In this document: piece by piece, positions 23,047 through 31,341 of the stretch | Layout: each line of letters opens with the position of its first letter | Position numbering within the stretch: the stretch's first letter is position 1 | Assembly: GCF_001898805.1 (NCBI RefSeq) | Contig: NZ_MKVJ01000017.1 | Coordinates: 290,066 to 354,065 of the forward strand | DNA from: Leifsonia sp. 71-9 | GTDB taxonomy: Bacteria > Actinomycetota > Actinomycetes > Actinomycetales > Microbacteriaceae | Direction: 5' to 3' | Length of the DNA: 64,000 nt | The notes under the pieces: model-generated | What the model saw: the letters and a program-made list of their open reading frames with translations, nothing else | Database searches by the model: none | What the model was told of the DNA's origin: nothing | Program-made: the position numbers and the translations under genes

Positions 23047-25143
23047 ATGCGCCGGTTCTCACAGACGGCCGCGACGAGTGCGGTCATCCTCACAGCCCTG
23101 GTCGTCACGGGCCTCGTCTCCACGGCTCCCGCCTCGGCGGCGGTCCCGTCACCGGGCCCGGGAGAGGCGGTCGTGACCGTCCGCGTCGGCGGCGACCGCG
23201 TCGACGACGCGACGGTCGCCGGGCTCCCCGGTGTGACGCTGGGGCTGTTCGCAGGCCAGGCGGACACCACCCCGACGGCGACCTGCGTGTCGGACGCCGA
23301 CGGCGATTGCAGCTTCGTGGTGACCGGTGCCCTGATCGGCACGTCGCCCTGGGTGGGCGAGGTCTCGGCGCCGGCGGGATGGTTCACGAACGACAGCCTG
23401 CGCACGGGGCCGGGCAGCGGCAGTGGCTCGATCGACACCCCCTACCGCTTCCAGACGCCGGCGCTCGCCGCGGGCGGCACGTACCGGTCGACCTCCGACT
23501 TCATGTTCAGCTCCTCCAACTCGCTGAACACCCGCTCGAACGGGGTGTGGCAGCAGTCGCGGGCGAACCCTCCGCTGCCCGTGCAGTGCGGGATGGACGT
23601 CGCGCTCGTGCTCGACCTGTCGGCGTCCGTCGGCTCGAACCTCCCGACGCTGAAGAGCGCGGCCGACTCCTTCGCCGACGCGTTCGTCGGCACGCCGTCG
23701 CGGATGGCCGTGTACAGCTTCTCGGCGCAGTCGCCGAGCATCGAGGACGGCAGCGGCGCCGTCGACGAGAACCGGCCCGCGCTGCAGTCGGTCTCCACCC
23801 AGGCCGGAGCGGACGCCTTCAAGGCGACGTACGCGGGGTGGGGGCTCGGCGCCGGGACGAACTGGGACGCCGCGCTCCAGCGGGTCGCGGAGTCGGGCGT
23901 CCACTACGACGCCGTCATCGTGCTGACCGACGGCAACCCCACCCGCTGGGGCGGCGGAGCGGTGCACGGCGACGGCGCGAACACGCACTTCACCGACGTC
24001 GAAGCCGCCGTCTTCTCCGCGAACGCCATCAAAGCTCAGGGGACGCGGGTGGTCTCCTTCGGCGTGGGCAGCGGCGTGAGCGGCATCACGAGCCTCAACC
24101 TGGCCGCGATCTCCGGCCCGGTGCCGTTTGACCCCGCGAGCTACAACGTCTCGACCGCGGACTATTTCCAGATCCCCGACTTCTCGGGAGCCGGGGACGA
24201 GCTGCGGAACCTGGCGCTCTCGAACTGCTCCGGGGCGCTCACCGTCGTCAAGCAGATCGTCCCGGCGACCACGACGGGTGACGACATCACGGGCGCGGTG
24301 CCCGCCGGGGCGGGCTGGCGGTTCGACGCGTCGGCGACGACCGCTCAGGCGACGGTCGACCCGGGGTCCGCGACCACGACGGACGACGGGACCGGCGCCG
24401 TCGCCTTCGAGGTCGGCTACCCGCCGGCGGCGACCGACGCCACCGTCGCCGTGGCCGAAGTGCAGCAGGCCGGCTACACGCTCGTGCAACAGGCGGGGGC
24501 GAACGCCGTGTGCACCGATCTCACGACGGGCGACCCGGTCGCGGTCGGCGCGGGCGGCGCGCTCGGCTTCACCGTCGGCGTCGCCGCCGATCAGGCCGTG
24601 AGCTGCGCCGTGTACAACCGCGCCCCGGCGCCCGCGGCGACGGTCCAGGTCGACAAGGCCTGGGTGGTGGATGGCACCTCGTATGCGAACGGCGCCCAGC
24701 CCGCTGGCTTGTCGGCGGCGCTCGCCGTGTCTCCTCCGGGGGGAGGCGCTCCGGTGGCGCAGCCCTTCGGCTCGGTCGTGGCCGGCTACCAGGTGGGCGG
24801 CGCGGTGACCGTCGCCGAGACCACCGCCCTCGGCGCGACCGGATGCTCGCTCGTGAGCAGTCGCGTCACCGAGGCGGACGGCGCGTCGGTCGACGCGGCG
24901 CTGCCCTACTCCGCGACGCTCGCAGTGGCCGCCTCGCACTACACGATCACGAATGTGGTCACCTGCCCGACGGCGCCCACCACGCCACCGGTCCCGACCC
25001 AACCGGCGGTGTCCACCGGAACGCTGGCGGACACGGGCTCGGGTCCCGGCGGCGGCTGGGGCGCCGCAGCGGCCGTGCTCGCGCTGCTGGCGGGCACCGC
25101 GCTGGTCGGCGTCCGCGCCCGTCGGCACGTGCGCCGCGACTGA
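23047..25143 (+). CDS. von Willebrand A domain surface protein with LADTG anchor
   Basis: A 698-residue exported protein. A signal peptide occupies residues 1-32 (ending APASAA). A prealbumin-like/SpaA-type strand region precedes a VWA domain whose MIDAS motif DLSAS starts at Asp190 (MDVALVLDLSASVGS) with LTDGNPTRW later. Two further SpaA-like repeats (about 395-635) follow, then LADTG, a membrane helix and RARRHVRRD. Such architecture is that of pilin-like or adhesive wall proteins. I chose ATG 23047 because AGGG lies 8 bases before it; GTG 23038 is in frame but overlaps that site. No sortase gene is nearby. Confidence 0.88.
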   Translation: MRRFSQTAATSAVILTALVVTGLVSTAPASAAVPSPGPGEAVVTVRVGGDRVDDATVAGLPGVTLGLFAGQADTTPTATCVSDADGDCSFVVTGALIGTSPWVGEVSAPAGWFTNDSLRTGPGSGSGSIDTPYRFQTPALAAGGTYRSTSDFMFSSSNSLNTRSNGVWQQSRANPPLPVQCGMDVALVLDLSASVGSNLPTLKSAADSFADAFVGTPSRMAVYSFSAQSPSIEDGSGAVDENRPALQSVSTQAGADAFKATYAGWGLGAGTNWDAALQRVAESGVHYDAVIVLTDGNPTRWGGGAVHGDGANTHFTDVEAAVFSANAIKAQGTRVVSFGVGSGVSGITSLNLAAISGPVPFDPASYNVSTADYFQIPDFSGAGDELRNLALSNCSGALTVVKQIVPATTTGDDITGAVPAGAGWRFDASATTAQATVDPGSATTTDDGTGAVAFEVGYPPAATDATVAVAEVQQAGYTLVQQAGANAVCTDLTTGDPVAVGAGGALGFTVGVAADQAVSCAVYNRAPAPAATVQVDKAWVVDGTSYANGAQPAGLSAALAVSPPGGGAPVAQPFGSVVAGYQVGGAVTVAETTALGATGCSLVSSRVTEADGASVDAALPYSATLAVAASHYTITNVVTCPTAPTTPPVPTQPAVSTGTLADTGSGPGGGWGAAAAVLALLAGTALVGVRARRHVRRD

Positions 25144-25174
25144 GCCGGGCATCCACTCGTCGGCCTGACAGAGA

Positions 25175-25209
25175 GAGGCGGCCACCCCGGAATCCGGGGC
25201 GGCCGCCTC
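25175..25209. terminator. Strong bidirectional terminator
   Basis: Arms GAGGCGGCC and GGCCGCCTC enclose a second stem CCCCGG/CCGGGG with loop AAT. It lies between two convergent genes for secreted proteins. Confidence 0.85.
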
Positions 25210-25219
25210 CACGGTCAGA

Positions 25220-25370
25220 TCAGGCCGGGAGGGACCACTGCTGGGTCCAGAGGCCGTTGCAGTCGTAGATCTGCAGCTTCGTCCCGTCGGTGGTGACGCC
25301 CTGGGGGTCGTCCAGGCAGCGGCCCGACTGCGGATTCAGGAGGGAGCCGTTGGCCTGGTGCACCCACTTT
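25220..25370 (-). pseudogene. Displaced C-terminal end of the ricin-type lectin domain
   Basis: Read in the next frame, this stretch continues the lectin domain of the upstream gene: KWVHQANGS, then NPQSGRCLDDPQG and QIYDCNGLWTQQWSL, ending TGA at 25220-25222. The in-frame protein leaves this sequence at AAA 25368-25370 (TTT on the + strand). One extra base in that short homopolymer would restore a continuous domain with a final QxW repeat. It is therefore either a one-base deletion in the strain or a sequence error. Confidence 0.75.
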
Positions 25371-26880
25371 GGGCGCCAGAGCCGTTGCACTCCCACAGCT
25401 GCACCTTGGTGAAGTTGGCGGTGCCCTGCGCGTCCACGTCGAGGCACTTGCCGAACGCGCGCAGCGTGCCGTCGGGCGAGACCGCCCAGTCCTGCCCGGA
25501 GGCGACGCCGCACGTCCAGAGCTGGGCGCGGTTGCCGTTGGCAGCGGTGTTGGTGTCGACGTCGAGGCACTTCCCGCCGGGGCCGGTGATCGCCCCGGTC
25601 GGACCGGGGAGGGTGCCGACGCCGAACCGCAACTCGCACTGGTTGCCCTGGCCGAGCCAGGTGGCGGCGAAGTACAGGTACGACGTGCCGTTGCTCAGTG
25701 GGATGGCGGGCGTCGAGTAGCCGGGGCACGACGGGACGCCGGAGGCGTAGCCGCCGGTGGGGGAGACGGTCACCGGGGTGGCCGCCTCCGTCCAGTCGCC
25801 CGCGCCGAGCTGCGTGTTCGCGAACAGGACGGTGCCCGACTCGGCGAGCACGGTCTTGTTGCCGGTCGGGCCCGCGACCACCCGCTGGCCGGAGAGCAAA
25901 AGGGTGCCGTTCGGTCCGCCTCCCGCCGCCCAGGAGATGTACGGGGTGTGAAGCAACTGGCGGTCGTCGGACGTGTGCACCAGCGTGCCCTTGTCGCCCG
26001 CGGCGCCCCAGCCGAGGCCGTCCGAGCTGAACTTGATGTAGACCTCGCAGGCGTGGTCGGCGTTCGTCGCGTCGCGGCACAGCTCGTAGCTCATGACGAA
26101 TCGGCCGTCGGGGAGCTTCGCGAAGGTCTGCATGCCCGGTCGCGCCAGGTTGTCGGCCGGGAAGACGACGTCGTCGGTCATCGTCGAGCTCCAGCTCGCC
26201 CCGCCGTTGGTCGACGTGTAATGGCCGATCTTCTGGTTGTTCGTGGCGCTGTCCGCCGGACGCTCGTCCGAGATGAAGCACGCCAGGGTGTTGTTGTTCG
26301 CCACCACGAACGAGGGCTCCCAGATGCCGTGGCCCCAGGAGTTCGGCAGCCCGGAGGTCTGGGTGCAGTTCGAGAGGAACTGCCAGCTCGCGCCGCCGTT
26401 CGTGCTCTTGAACACCTCCACCTTCTGGGCGGTGTAGTCGCCGACGTGCCAGGCGGTGCCCGCGGCGAGGATGTCGCCCGCGTTCAGCCCGGGGATGGTG
26501 CGCGGCACCTCGAAGAGCGTGGGCGCCTCGATGTCCCAGCCCGGCGTGTTGGAGCTGATCGTCGAGATCTGCGACCAGCTCCCGCCGCCGTTCGTGCTGC
26601 GGTAGATCGGCAGGGTGCCCGGGGCGTTGTGACCGCCCTTGGCGAAGGTGGCGAGCACGGTGTCGGCCGGGGTGCCGTCGTGCTCGAGCGCGATGGCGCG
26701 CGGATAGCCGGCGGTCCCGTTGGGGAACGTCGCGAGGTTCGGCGAGTAGAGCACGGATCCCGGTTGTGCCGCCTCGGCCGGCGGTGCCGCCGTCGGCGCG
26801 AGCGTGAGCACCGTCGCGGCCGCGAGGGCCGTGACGGCGAGCAGCGACAGCCGTCGCCCTCGACGCATGATGCGTTCCAT
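25336..26880 (-). CDS. Secreted BNR-repeat (sialidase-fold) glycoside hydrolase with truncated ricin lectin
   Basis: A 514-residue exported protein as read. A signal peptide covers residues 1-38 (ends PPAEAA). The body is a six-bladed propeller with Asp-box-like repeats (RSTNGGGSW, KSTNGGASW, TSTNGGASW), as in sialidases and GH93 exo-arabinanases. A ricin-B lectin starts near residue 440 (GGKCLDVDTNTA, then NRAQLWTCG and VQLWECNGSG) and is cut short by a frameshift at 25368-25370, adding SGCTRPTAPS. Activity (sialidase or exo-arabinanase) cannot be decided by eye. ATG 26880 has AGAGGA 6 bases upstream. Two operator copies (26912-26960) lie in its promoter. Confidence 0.8.
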   Translation of the reverse strand: MERIMRRGRRLSLLAVTALAAATVLTLAPTAAPPAEAAQPGSVLYSPNLATFPNGTAGYPRAIALEHDGTPADTVLATFAKGGHNAPGTLPIYRSTNGGGSWSQISTISSNTPGWDIEAPTLFEVPRTIPGLNAGDILAAGTAWHVGDYTAQKVEVFKSTNGGASWQFLSNCTQTSGLPNSWGHGIWEPSFVVANNNTLACFISDERPADSATNNQKIGHYTSTNGGASWSSTMTDDVVFPADNLARPGMQTFAKLPDGRFVMSYELCRDATNADHACEVYIKFSSDGLGWGAAGDKGTLVHTSDDRQLLHTPYISWAAGGGPNGTLLLSGQRVVAGPTGNKTVLAESGTVLFANTQLGAGDWTEAATPVTVSPTGGYASGVPSCPGYSTPAIPLSNGTSYLYFAATWLGQGNQCELRFGVGTLPGPTGAITGPGGKCLDVDTNTAANGNRAQLWTCGVASGQDWAVSPDGTLRAFGKCLDVDAQGTANFTKVQLWECNGSGAQSGCTRPTAPS

Positions 26881-26911
26881 GAAGAGTCCTCTCTGGTGAG
26901 GCGTCCGCGGC

Positions 26912-26960
26912 TTTGCGGACGTTGCAAACGACCCTGGCAGGCATTTGCCATCGTTGCAAG
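26912..26960. promoter_or_regulatory. Two LacI-type operators upstream of the secreted hydrolase
   Basis: TTTGCGGACGTTGCAAA (26912-26928) and TTTGCCATCGTTGCAAG (26944-26960), 32 bases apart. In reverse orientation they read TTTGCAACGT/CTTGCAACGA, the same element as at 28039-28085 in front of the ABC operon. They lie between the hydrolase gene and the 3' end of the LacI gene. Confidence 0.8.
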
Positions 26961-27006
26961 AGGCGAAATGGAGGACCGAGGTGCGCTCGGGACGTGCCGG
27001 CCGGTC

Positions 27007-28023
27007 TCAGCCGGCGGACGTGGTGCTCTCGCGCACGACCAGGCGGTGCGGGGCGACGACCTCTTCCGCGGGCAGCTCCGGCTCGTCGATCCGGGCGACG
27101 ATCCGGCGCACGGCTTCGCGCGCGATGAAGGGGGTGTCGAGGGAGACGGTGCTCAGGGAGGGGCGGGCGAATCGCCCCTCCTCCACGTCGTCGATGCCGA
27201 TGACGGCGACATCCTCAGGGACGCGCAGGCCGGCGTCGAACACCGCGCGCATGGCGCCGATCGCGAGCAGATCGGAGAAGCAGAAGATTGCGTCGGGCCG
27301 CTGGTCGAGCTCGAGGAGCGCCTGTGCCGCCGCGTAGCCGTCGGGGCGGCTGTAGTGGGCGGCGGTCCGCACGAGGTCCGGCTCGTACGGGAGGCCCGCC
27401 TCCACCAGGGCGTCGGCGTACCCGGATGCGCGCTGCAGGGGAGTGGCGTACTCCTCGGCGGGCTGCGAGCCGATGGCGGCGATGCGGCTGCGGCCGGTCG
27501 CGACCAGGTGCGCGACGGCATCCTTCGCCGCCTGCACGTTGTCGATCGCGACGTGGTCGTAGCGGCCGTCGAAGTCGTGCTCGCCGAGCAGTACCAGCGG
27601 CATGCGGGTGGCGCCGTGCATGTCGAGCAGCTCCGCCTGCGTGACGAGCGGGCTGAAGAGCAGACCGTCGAACAGCATCGTGCGGTCGTCGCCGAGCAGC
27701 AGCTGCCGCTCGCGCTCGTGGTCGTGGCCGGTCTGGTCGATCATCACGCGGTAGCCGACCTCCGCCGCGGCGTCGATGATGTCCCTCGCCAGCTCGCTGA
27801 AGTACGGGACGTCGATCTCGGGGACGACGAGCGCGAGCATCCCGGTGCGTCCGGTGCGCAGTGTGCGAGCGACCGGATTCGGGCGGTAGTCGAGCTCCTC
27901 GATGGCGGCGAGGACGCGGGCCCGCATCTGCTCGCTGACGTGCTCGTAATCGCTCACCACGTTCGAGACGGTCCTCACGGAGACCTGGGCGAGCTGGGCG
28001 ACGTCACGGAGCGTTGCTGGCAT
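27007..28023 (-). CDS. LacI-family repressor of the sugar-uptake regulon
   Basis: A 338-residue repressor: helix-turn-helix at residues 4-25 (LRDVAQLAQVSVRTVSNVVS), hinge with RPNPVARTLRTGRTG, then the two-lobed effector domain (FDGLLFSP, FCFSDLLAIGAM, VIGIDDVEEG). ATG 28023 is fixed by the conserved N-terminus. It is divergent from the ABC operon, and the operator at 28039-28055 begins 15 bases before its start codon, so it should repress itself as well as the importer. The matching operators before the secreted hydrolase extend its regulon. Inducer unknown, presumably an oligosaccharide released by the secreted enzyme. Confidence 0.92.
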   Translation of the reverse strand: MPATLRDVAQLAQVSVRTVSNVVSDYEHVSEQMRARVLAAIEELDYRPNPVARTLRTGRTGMLALVVPEIDVPYFSELARDIIDAAAEVGYRVMIDQTGHDHERERQLLLGDDRTMLFDGLLFSPLVTQAELLDMHGATRMPLVLLGEHDFDGRYDHVAIDNVQAAKDAVAHLVATGRSRIAAIGSQPAEEYATPLQRASGYADALVEAGLPYEPDLVRTAAHYSRPDGYAAAQALLELDQRPDAIFCFSDLLAIGAMRAVFDAGLRVPEDVAVIGIDDVEEGRFARPSLSTVSLDTPFIAREAVRRIVARIDEPELPAEEVVAPHRLVVRESTTSAG

Positions 28024-28038
28024 GGATTCATCGTAGCG

Positions 28039-28085
28039 TTTGCAACGTACGCAAACGAGCGTTACAGTTTGCATACGTTGGCAAA
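28039..28085. promoter_or_regulatory. Two LacI-type operators in the lacI/ABC divergent promoter
   Basis: TTTGCAACGTACGCAAA (28039-28055) and TTTGCATACGTTGGCAAA (28068-28085). The first matches the reverse complement of the 26912 site at 16 of 17 bases. They sit in the 80-base gap between the repressor and the importer genes, where one protein could block both promoters. Confidence 0.85.
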
Positions 28086-28103
28086 ACACGAGGGAGTGTC
28101 CCC

Positions 28104-29468
28104 ATGAACCACCACCCGAAACGGCGAGCGCGCGGCCTGGCCGTCGCCGGCGCGCTCGTCGCGACCGCATTGACCCTGACCGCCTGCGGCCCGGACATCG
28201 GCAGCGGCGGCTCCGCCACGGCGTCCGACCGGCTGCAGGCGCCGACCAGCGATCAGCCCGAGGGCGAGATCACGATCTGGGACCGGTCCGGCGACCTGTA
28301 CAAGGTCTTCGACGGCGTCATCGCGGACTTCAACAAGAAGTACCCGAAGATCACGGTCCACCACGAGGCCGTCGACATCAACGCCAAGCTCCAGAACACG
28401 CTCATCACCGGAACCGACGTGCCCGACGGCGTGTTCCTCGACGACGCGATGGTCAGCGGCTACGCCGACCACCTCTGGGACCTCAGCGACGTGCTGAAGC
28501 CCTACCTGAAGGACATCGCCCCGCAGAAGGTCGACGCGAACACGGTCGACGGCGGGATCTACGGGGTGCCGTACGACCTCAACCCCGGCCTCCTCTACTA
28601 CAACGCGAAGGCACTGGAGTCGGTCGGCATCGACGCGTCGACCATCAAGACGTACGACGACCTGCTCGCCGCGGCCCGCGCCTACCAGAAGGCCAAGCCG
28701 GGCTCGCACCCCATCCACCTCGAGCAGGGCGGGTTCCTCGGGCAGCTGCAGCTGGAGATGTTCGCCAGCCAGCTCGGCACGTCCCTCGCGGACGCGAAGG
28801 GAAAGCTGCGGCTCGACAGCCCGGAGTACAAGCAGATCCTCACCTACCTCGACACCGTGCAGAAGGAGGGGCTCGGCACCCGCGCCGAGTACCTCGGCCA
28901 GAGCGACATCGCCGAGATGGAGGCCGGCAACGAGGTCTTCTACCCGTGGGCCATCTGGTTCAGCTTCGCGCCGCAGCAGCTGCTCAAGGACACCGGCGGC
29001 GACTGGCGCGCGATGGAGCTGCCCGCCTGGAAGGACGGCGGCGCACGCAGTGGCGCGATGGGCGGATCATCGTTCGTGCTGCCCAAGGACGGCAAGAACT
29101 CCCAGCTGGCGTGGCTGTTCTACAAGTTCCTGATGTACGACGAGGCCGGCTACTCGGCGGTGTGGGGCCCGAGCAGCACCTACCCGGAGGGGCTGAACAC
29201 GTCCATCCCGGCCTACCTGCCCGCGGCCGATCCGTCGAAGCCGCTGTTCAAGCCCGTGCCCGCGCTCGGCGACCAGGACCTCTGGAAGGTCGCCACCGAG
29301 GCCGGCAAGCAGATCCCCGCCGGAACGGCCATCCCGTCCTGGTGGAACGCGTCGACCGACTACCTCGGCACCGACCTGCAGAAGATGTACGACGGCGACC
29401 TCACCCCCGACCAGGTGATCAAGGACGCCGGCTCGTCCATCCAGACCAACCTCATCGACCGGCAGTGA
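28104..29468 (+). CDS. ABC transporter sugar-binding lipoprotein
   Basis: A 454-residue solute-binding protein of family 1. The lipobox LTLTAC places the lipidated cysteine at residue 28. ITIWDRSGDLYKVFDGVIAD begins the mature lobe, and YGVPYDLNPGLLYYNAKALE is the typical hinge-area motif. It captures an oligosaccharide outside the membrane for the two permeases that follow. AGGGAG lies 8 bases before ATG 28104. The ATPase component is absent from the locus; actinobacteria often share one MsiK-type ATPase between such importers. Confidence 0.93.
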   Translation: MNHHPKRRARGLAVAGALVATALTLTACGPDIGSGGSATASDRLQAPTSDQPEGEITIWDRSGDLYKVFDGVIADFNKKYPKITVHHEAVDINAKLQNTLITGTDVPDGVFLDDAMVSGYADHLWDLSDVLKPYLKDIAPQKVDANTVDGGIYGVPYDLNPGLLYYNAKALESVGIDASTIKTYDDLLAAARAYQKAKPGSHPIHLEQGGFLGQLQLEMFASQLGTSLADAKGKLRLDSPEYKQILTYLDTVQKEGLGTRAEYLGQSDIAEMEAGNEVFYPWAIWFSFAPQQLLKDTGGDWRAMELPAWKDGGARSGAMGGSSFVLPKDGKNSQLAWLFYKFLMYDEAGYSAVWGPSSTYPEGLNTSIPAYLPAADPSKPLFKPVPALGDQDLWKVATEAGKQIPAGTAIPSWWNASTDYLGTDLQKMYDGDLTPDQVIKDAGSSIQTNLIDRQ

Positions 29469-29481
29469 GCACCACGACACC

Positions 29482-30396
29482 ATGACGACGACAGTCCTCC
29501 CCTCCGCGGCCCGGCCGCGCGCCCGCCGCGGCGGCACCCGGATGCGACGGCGCATCGCGCCCTACCTCTTCGTGCTCCCGTTCGTGGCGATCTTCCTCGC
29601 CTTCAGCGTCTATCCGCTGATCTTCACGGCGCGACTGAGCTTCACGAACTGGCACGGGGCCGGCGCCGCGGAGTGGGTGGGCTGGGACAACTACACGTAT
29701 CTGCTCGGGAGCCCCGCCTTCTGGAGCTCGCTCGGCAACTCGGCGGTGCTCTGGCTGCTGATCGTGCCGATCCAGATCGTGCTCGCGGTGATCGTCGCCG
29801 TGCTGCTCGACTCGGCGAAGCTGCGGCTGCGCGGGATGTACCGGGTCGCGTTCATCGTCCCCTTCGTCACCCCGCTCGTGGCGGTGGCGCAGATCTGGGT
29901 CGTGCTGTTCGACCAGGACCACGGAGCGGTGAACGCGCTCCTCGGCCTGGTCGGCATCCCGGACGTCGGCTGGCTCACGACGAGCGCGTGGGCCAAGCCG
30001 ACGCTCGCCCTGCTGTTCCTCTGGAAGACCACCGGGTTCATCGTGATCATCCTGCTGTCGGGGCTGCAGTCCATCGACCGCTCGATGTACGAGGCGGCGG
30101 ACCTCGACGGCGCCTCGCCCATCCGGCAGCTGTGGAGCATCACCGTGCCGCTGCTGCGCCGCACGATCATGTTCGCGGTCGTGCTGCAGACCCTGGCGGT
30201 GTTCCAGATGTTCGCGGAGCCGTTCGTCGTGACGCAGGGCGGCCCGTACAACTCGACCACCACGGCCGGGTACTACCTCTACAACCACATCACCCGGGCG
30301 GACCTCGGCACGGGGGCGGCGAACTCGTTCCTGCTCGTCATCCTCGTGATGATCCTGTCGCTGTTCTTCGTCCGCATGCTCCGAGCGAAGGACTGA
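29482..30396 (+). CDS. ABC sugar permease, first subunit (MalF type)
   Basis: A 304-residue protein with six transmembrane helices and the EAA loop SMYEAADLDGASPIRQLWSI around residue 205, which docks the ATPase. It follows the binding protein by 13 bases and precedes the second permease by 4, so it is in the same operon. Belongs to the carbohydrate uptake transporter-1 family. Confidence 0.93.
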   Translation: MTTTVLPSAARPRARRGGTRMRRRIAPYLFVLPFVAIFLAFSVYPLIFTARLSFTNWHGAGAAEWVGWDNYTYLLGSPAFWSSLGNSAVLWLLIVPIQIVLAVIVAVLLDSAKLRLRGMYRVAFIVPFVTPLVAVAQIWVVLFDQDHGAVNALLGLVGIPDVGWLTTSAWAKPTLALLFLWKTTGFIVIILLSGLQSIDRSMYEAADLDGASPIRQLWSITVPLLRRTIMFAVVLQTLAVFQMFAEPFVVTQGGPYNSTTTAGYYLYNHITRADLGTGAANSFLLVILVMILSLFFVRMLRAKD

Positions 30397-30400
30397 CGCC

Positions 30401-31339
30401 ATGACGACGACCCCCACCGTCCTCGACGGCCCGTCCGGCGCCGCACCGGCCGCGCCGTCGCCCGCCGACCGGATCCCGCCGGCACCGCGGAAGCGGCGCA
30501 CCCGCCCACGGATCGGCACGCAGGCCTTCCTGCTCGTCCTGATGGTCGCCTTCCTCGCGCCGGTGGTCTGGGCGATCGTGTCGGCCTTCAAACCGGCCAA
30601 CGACATCATCCGCGACCCGCTCGGCTTCGACCCGGGATCGTTCACCCTGGACAACTTCACGGCGATGTTCCACGACGTGCCGATCGCGCACGGGTTCCTC
30701 AACACGGCGATCGTGCTGGTGGTCAAGGGTGCGATCACGCTCTTCTTCGCCCCACTGGCCGCCTACGCGTTCGCGAAGTACGACTTCATCGGCAAGAACC
30801 TCATCTTCGGCGCGGTGCTCATCACCCTCATGCTCCCGACGATCGTGCTGATCATCCCGCTGCTGCTGGAGATGAAGACGTTCGGCTGGGTGAACACGTA
30901 CCAGGCGCTCATCCTGCCGGGCTCGGTCGACGCCTTCGCGATCTTCTGGATGCGGCAGGTCATCAGCGCCGTGCCCGACGAGCTGCTCGACGCGGCCCGC
31001 GTCGACGGCTGCGGCGAGTTCGGGATCTTCTGGCGCGTGGTCGTCCCGGTCATCCGGCCCGGACTGGCCGGGCTCGCCGTGCTGACCATCATGAACATCT
31101 ACAACGACTTCGTCTGGCCGGTGGTCGCGGCGAGCTCCGACCGCATGGCCACCCTGCAGGTCGTGCTCTCCACGCTCGCGCAGAACATCACCGGCAACCG
31201 GATCGGCGCCGACTACGCCACGGTCACCGGCGAACTGCTCGCCGCGAGCTCCCTCGCCCTGATCCCTCTGCTGGTGCTCTTCATCGTGCTCCAGCGTCAC
31301 TTCATCAACGGCATCCTCGCCGGCAGCGTGAAAGGCTGA
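30401..31339 (+). CDS. ABC sugar permease, second subunit (MalG type)
   Basis: A 312-residue protein with a Pro-rich N-terminal tail (about residues 1-40), six helices and the EAA loop ELLDAARVDGCGEFGIFWRV near residue 200. It pairs with the preceding permease to form the import channel. The GH2 gene starts 2 bases after its stop, so the imported sugar is likely the hydrolase substrate. Confidence 0.93.
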   Translation: MTTTPTVLDGPSGAAPAAPSPADRIPPAPRKRRTRPRIGTQAFLLVLMVAFLAPVVWAIVSAFKPANDIIRDPLGFDPGSFTLDNFTAMFHDVPIAHGFLNTAIVLVVKGAITLFFAPLAAYAFAKYDFIGKNLIFGAVLITLMLPTIVLIIPLLLEMKTFGWVNTYQALILPGSVDAFAIFWMRQVISAVPDELLDAARVDGCGEFGIFWRVVVPVIRPGLAGLAVLTIMNIYNDFVWPVVAASSDRMATLQVVLSTLAQNITGNRIGADYATVTGELLAASSLALIPLLVLFIVLQRHFINGILAGSVKG

Positions 31340-31341
31340 AC

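Noticed and set aside
20408-23062. A long minus-strand open frame over the arylsulfatase gene
   Set aside because: The translated text is Arg/Val/Gly-rich without any domain; the plus-strand arylsulfatase has a full active site.
25360-25372. Programmed ribosomal frameshift in the lectin gene
   Set aside because: The site has only an AAA run and no slippery heptamer with a downstream structure that I can see. A deletion or sequencing error is simpler.
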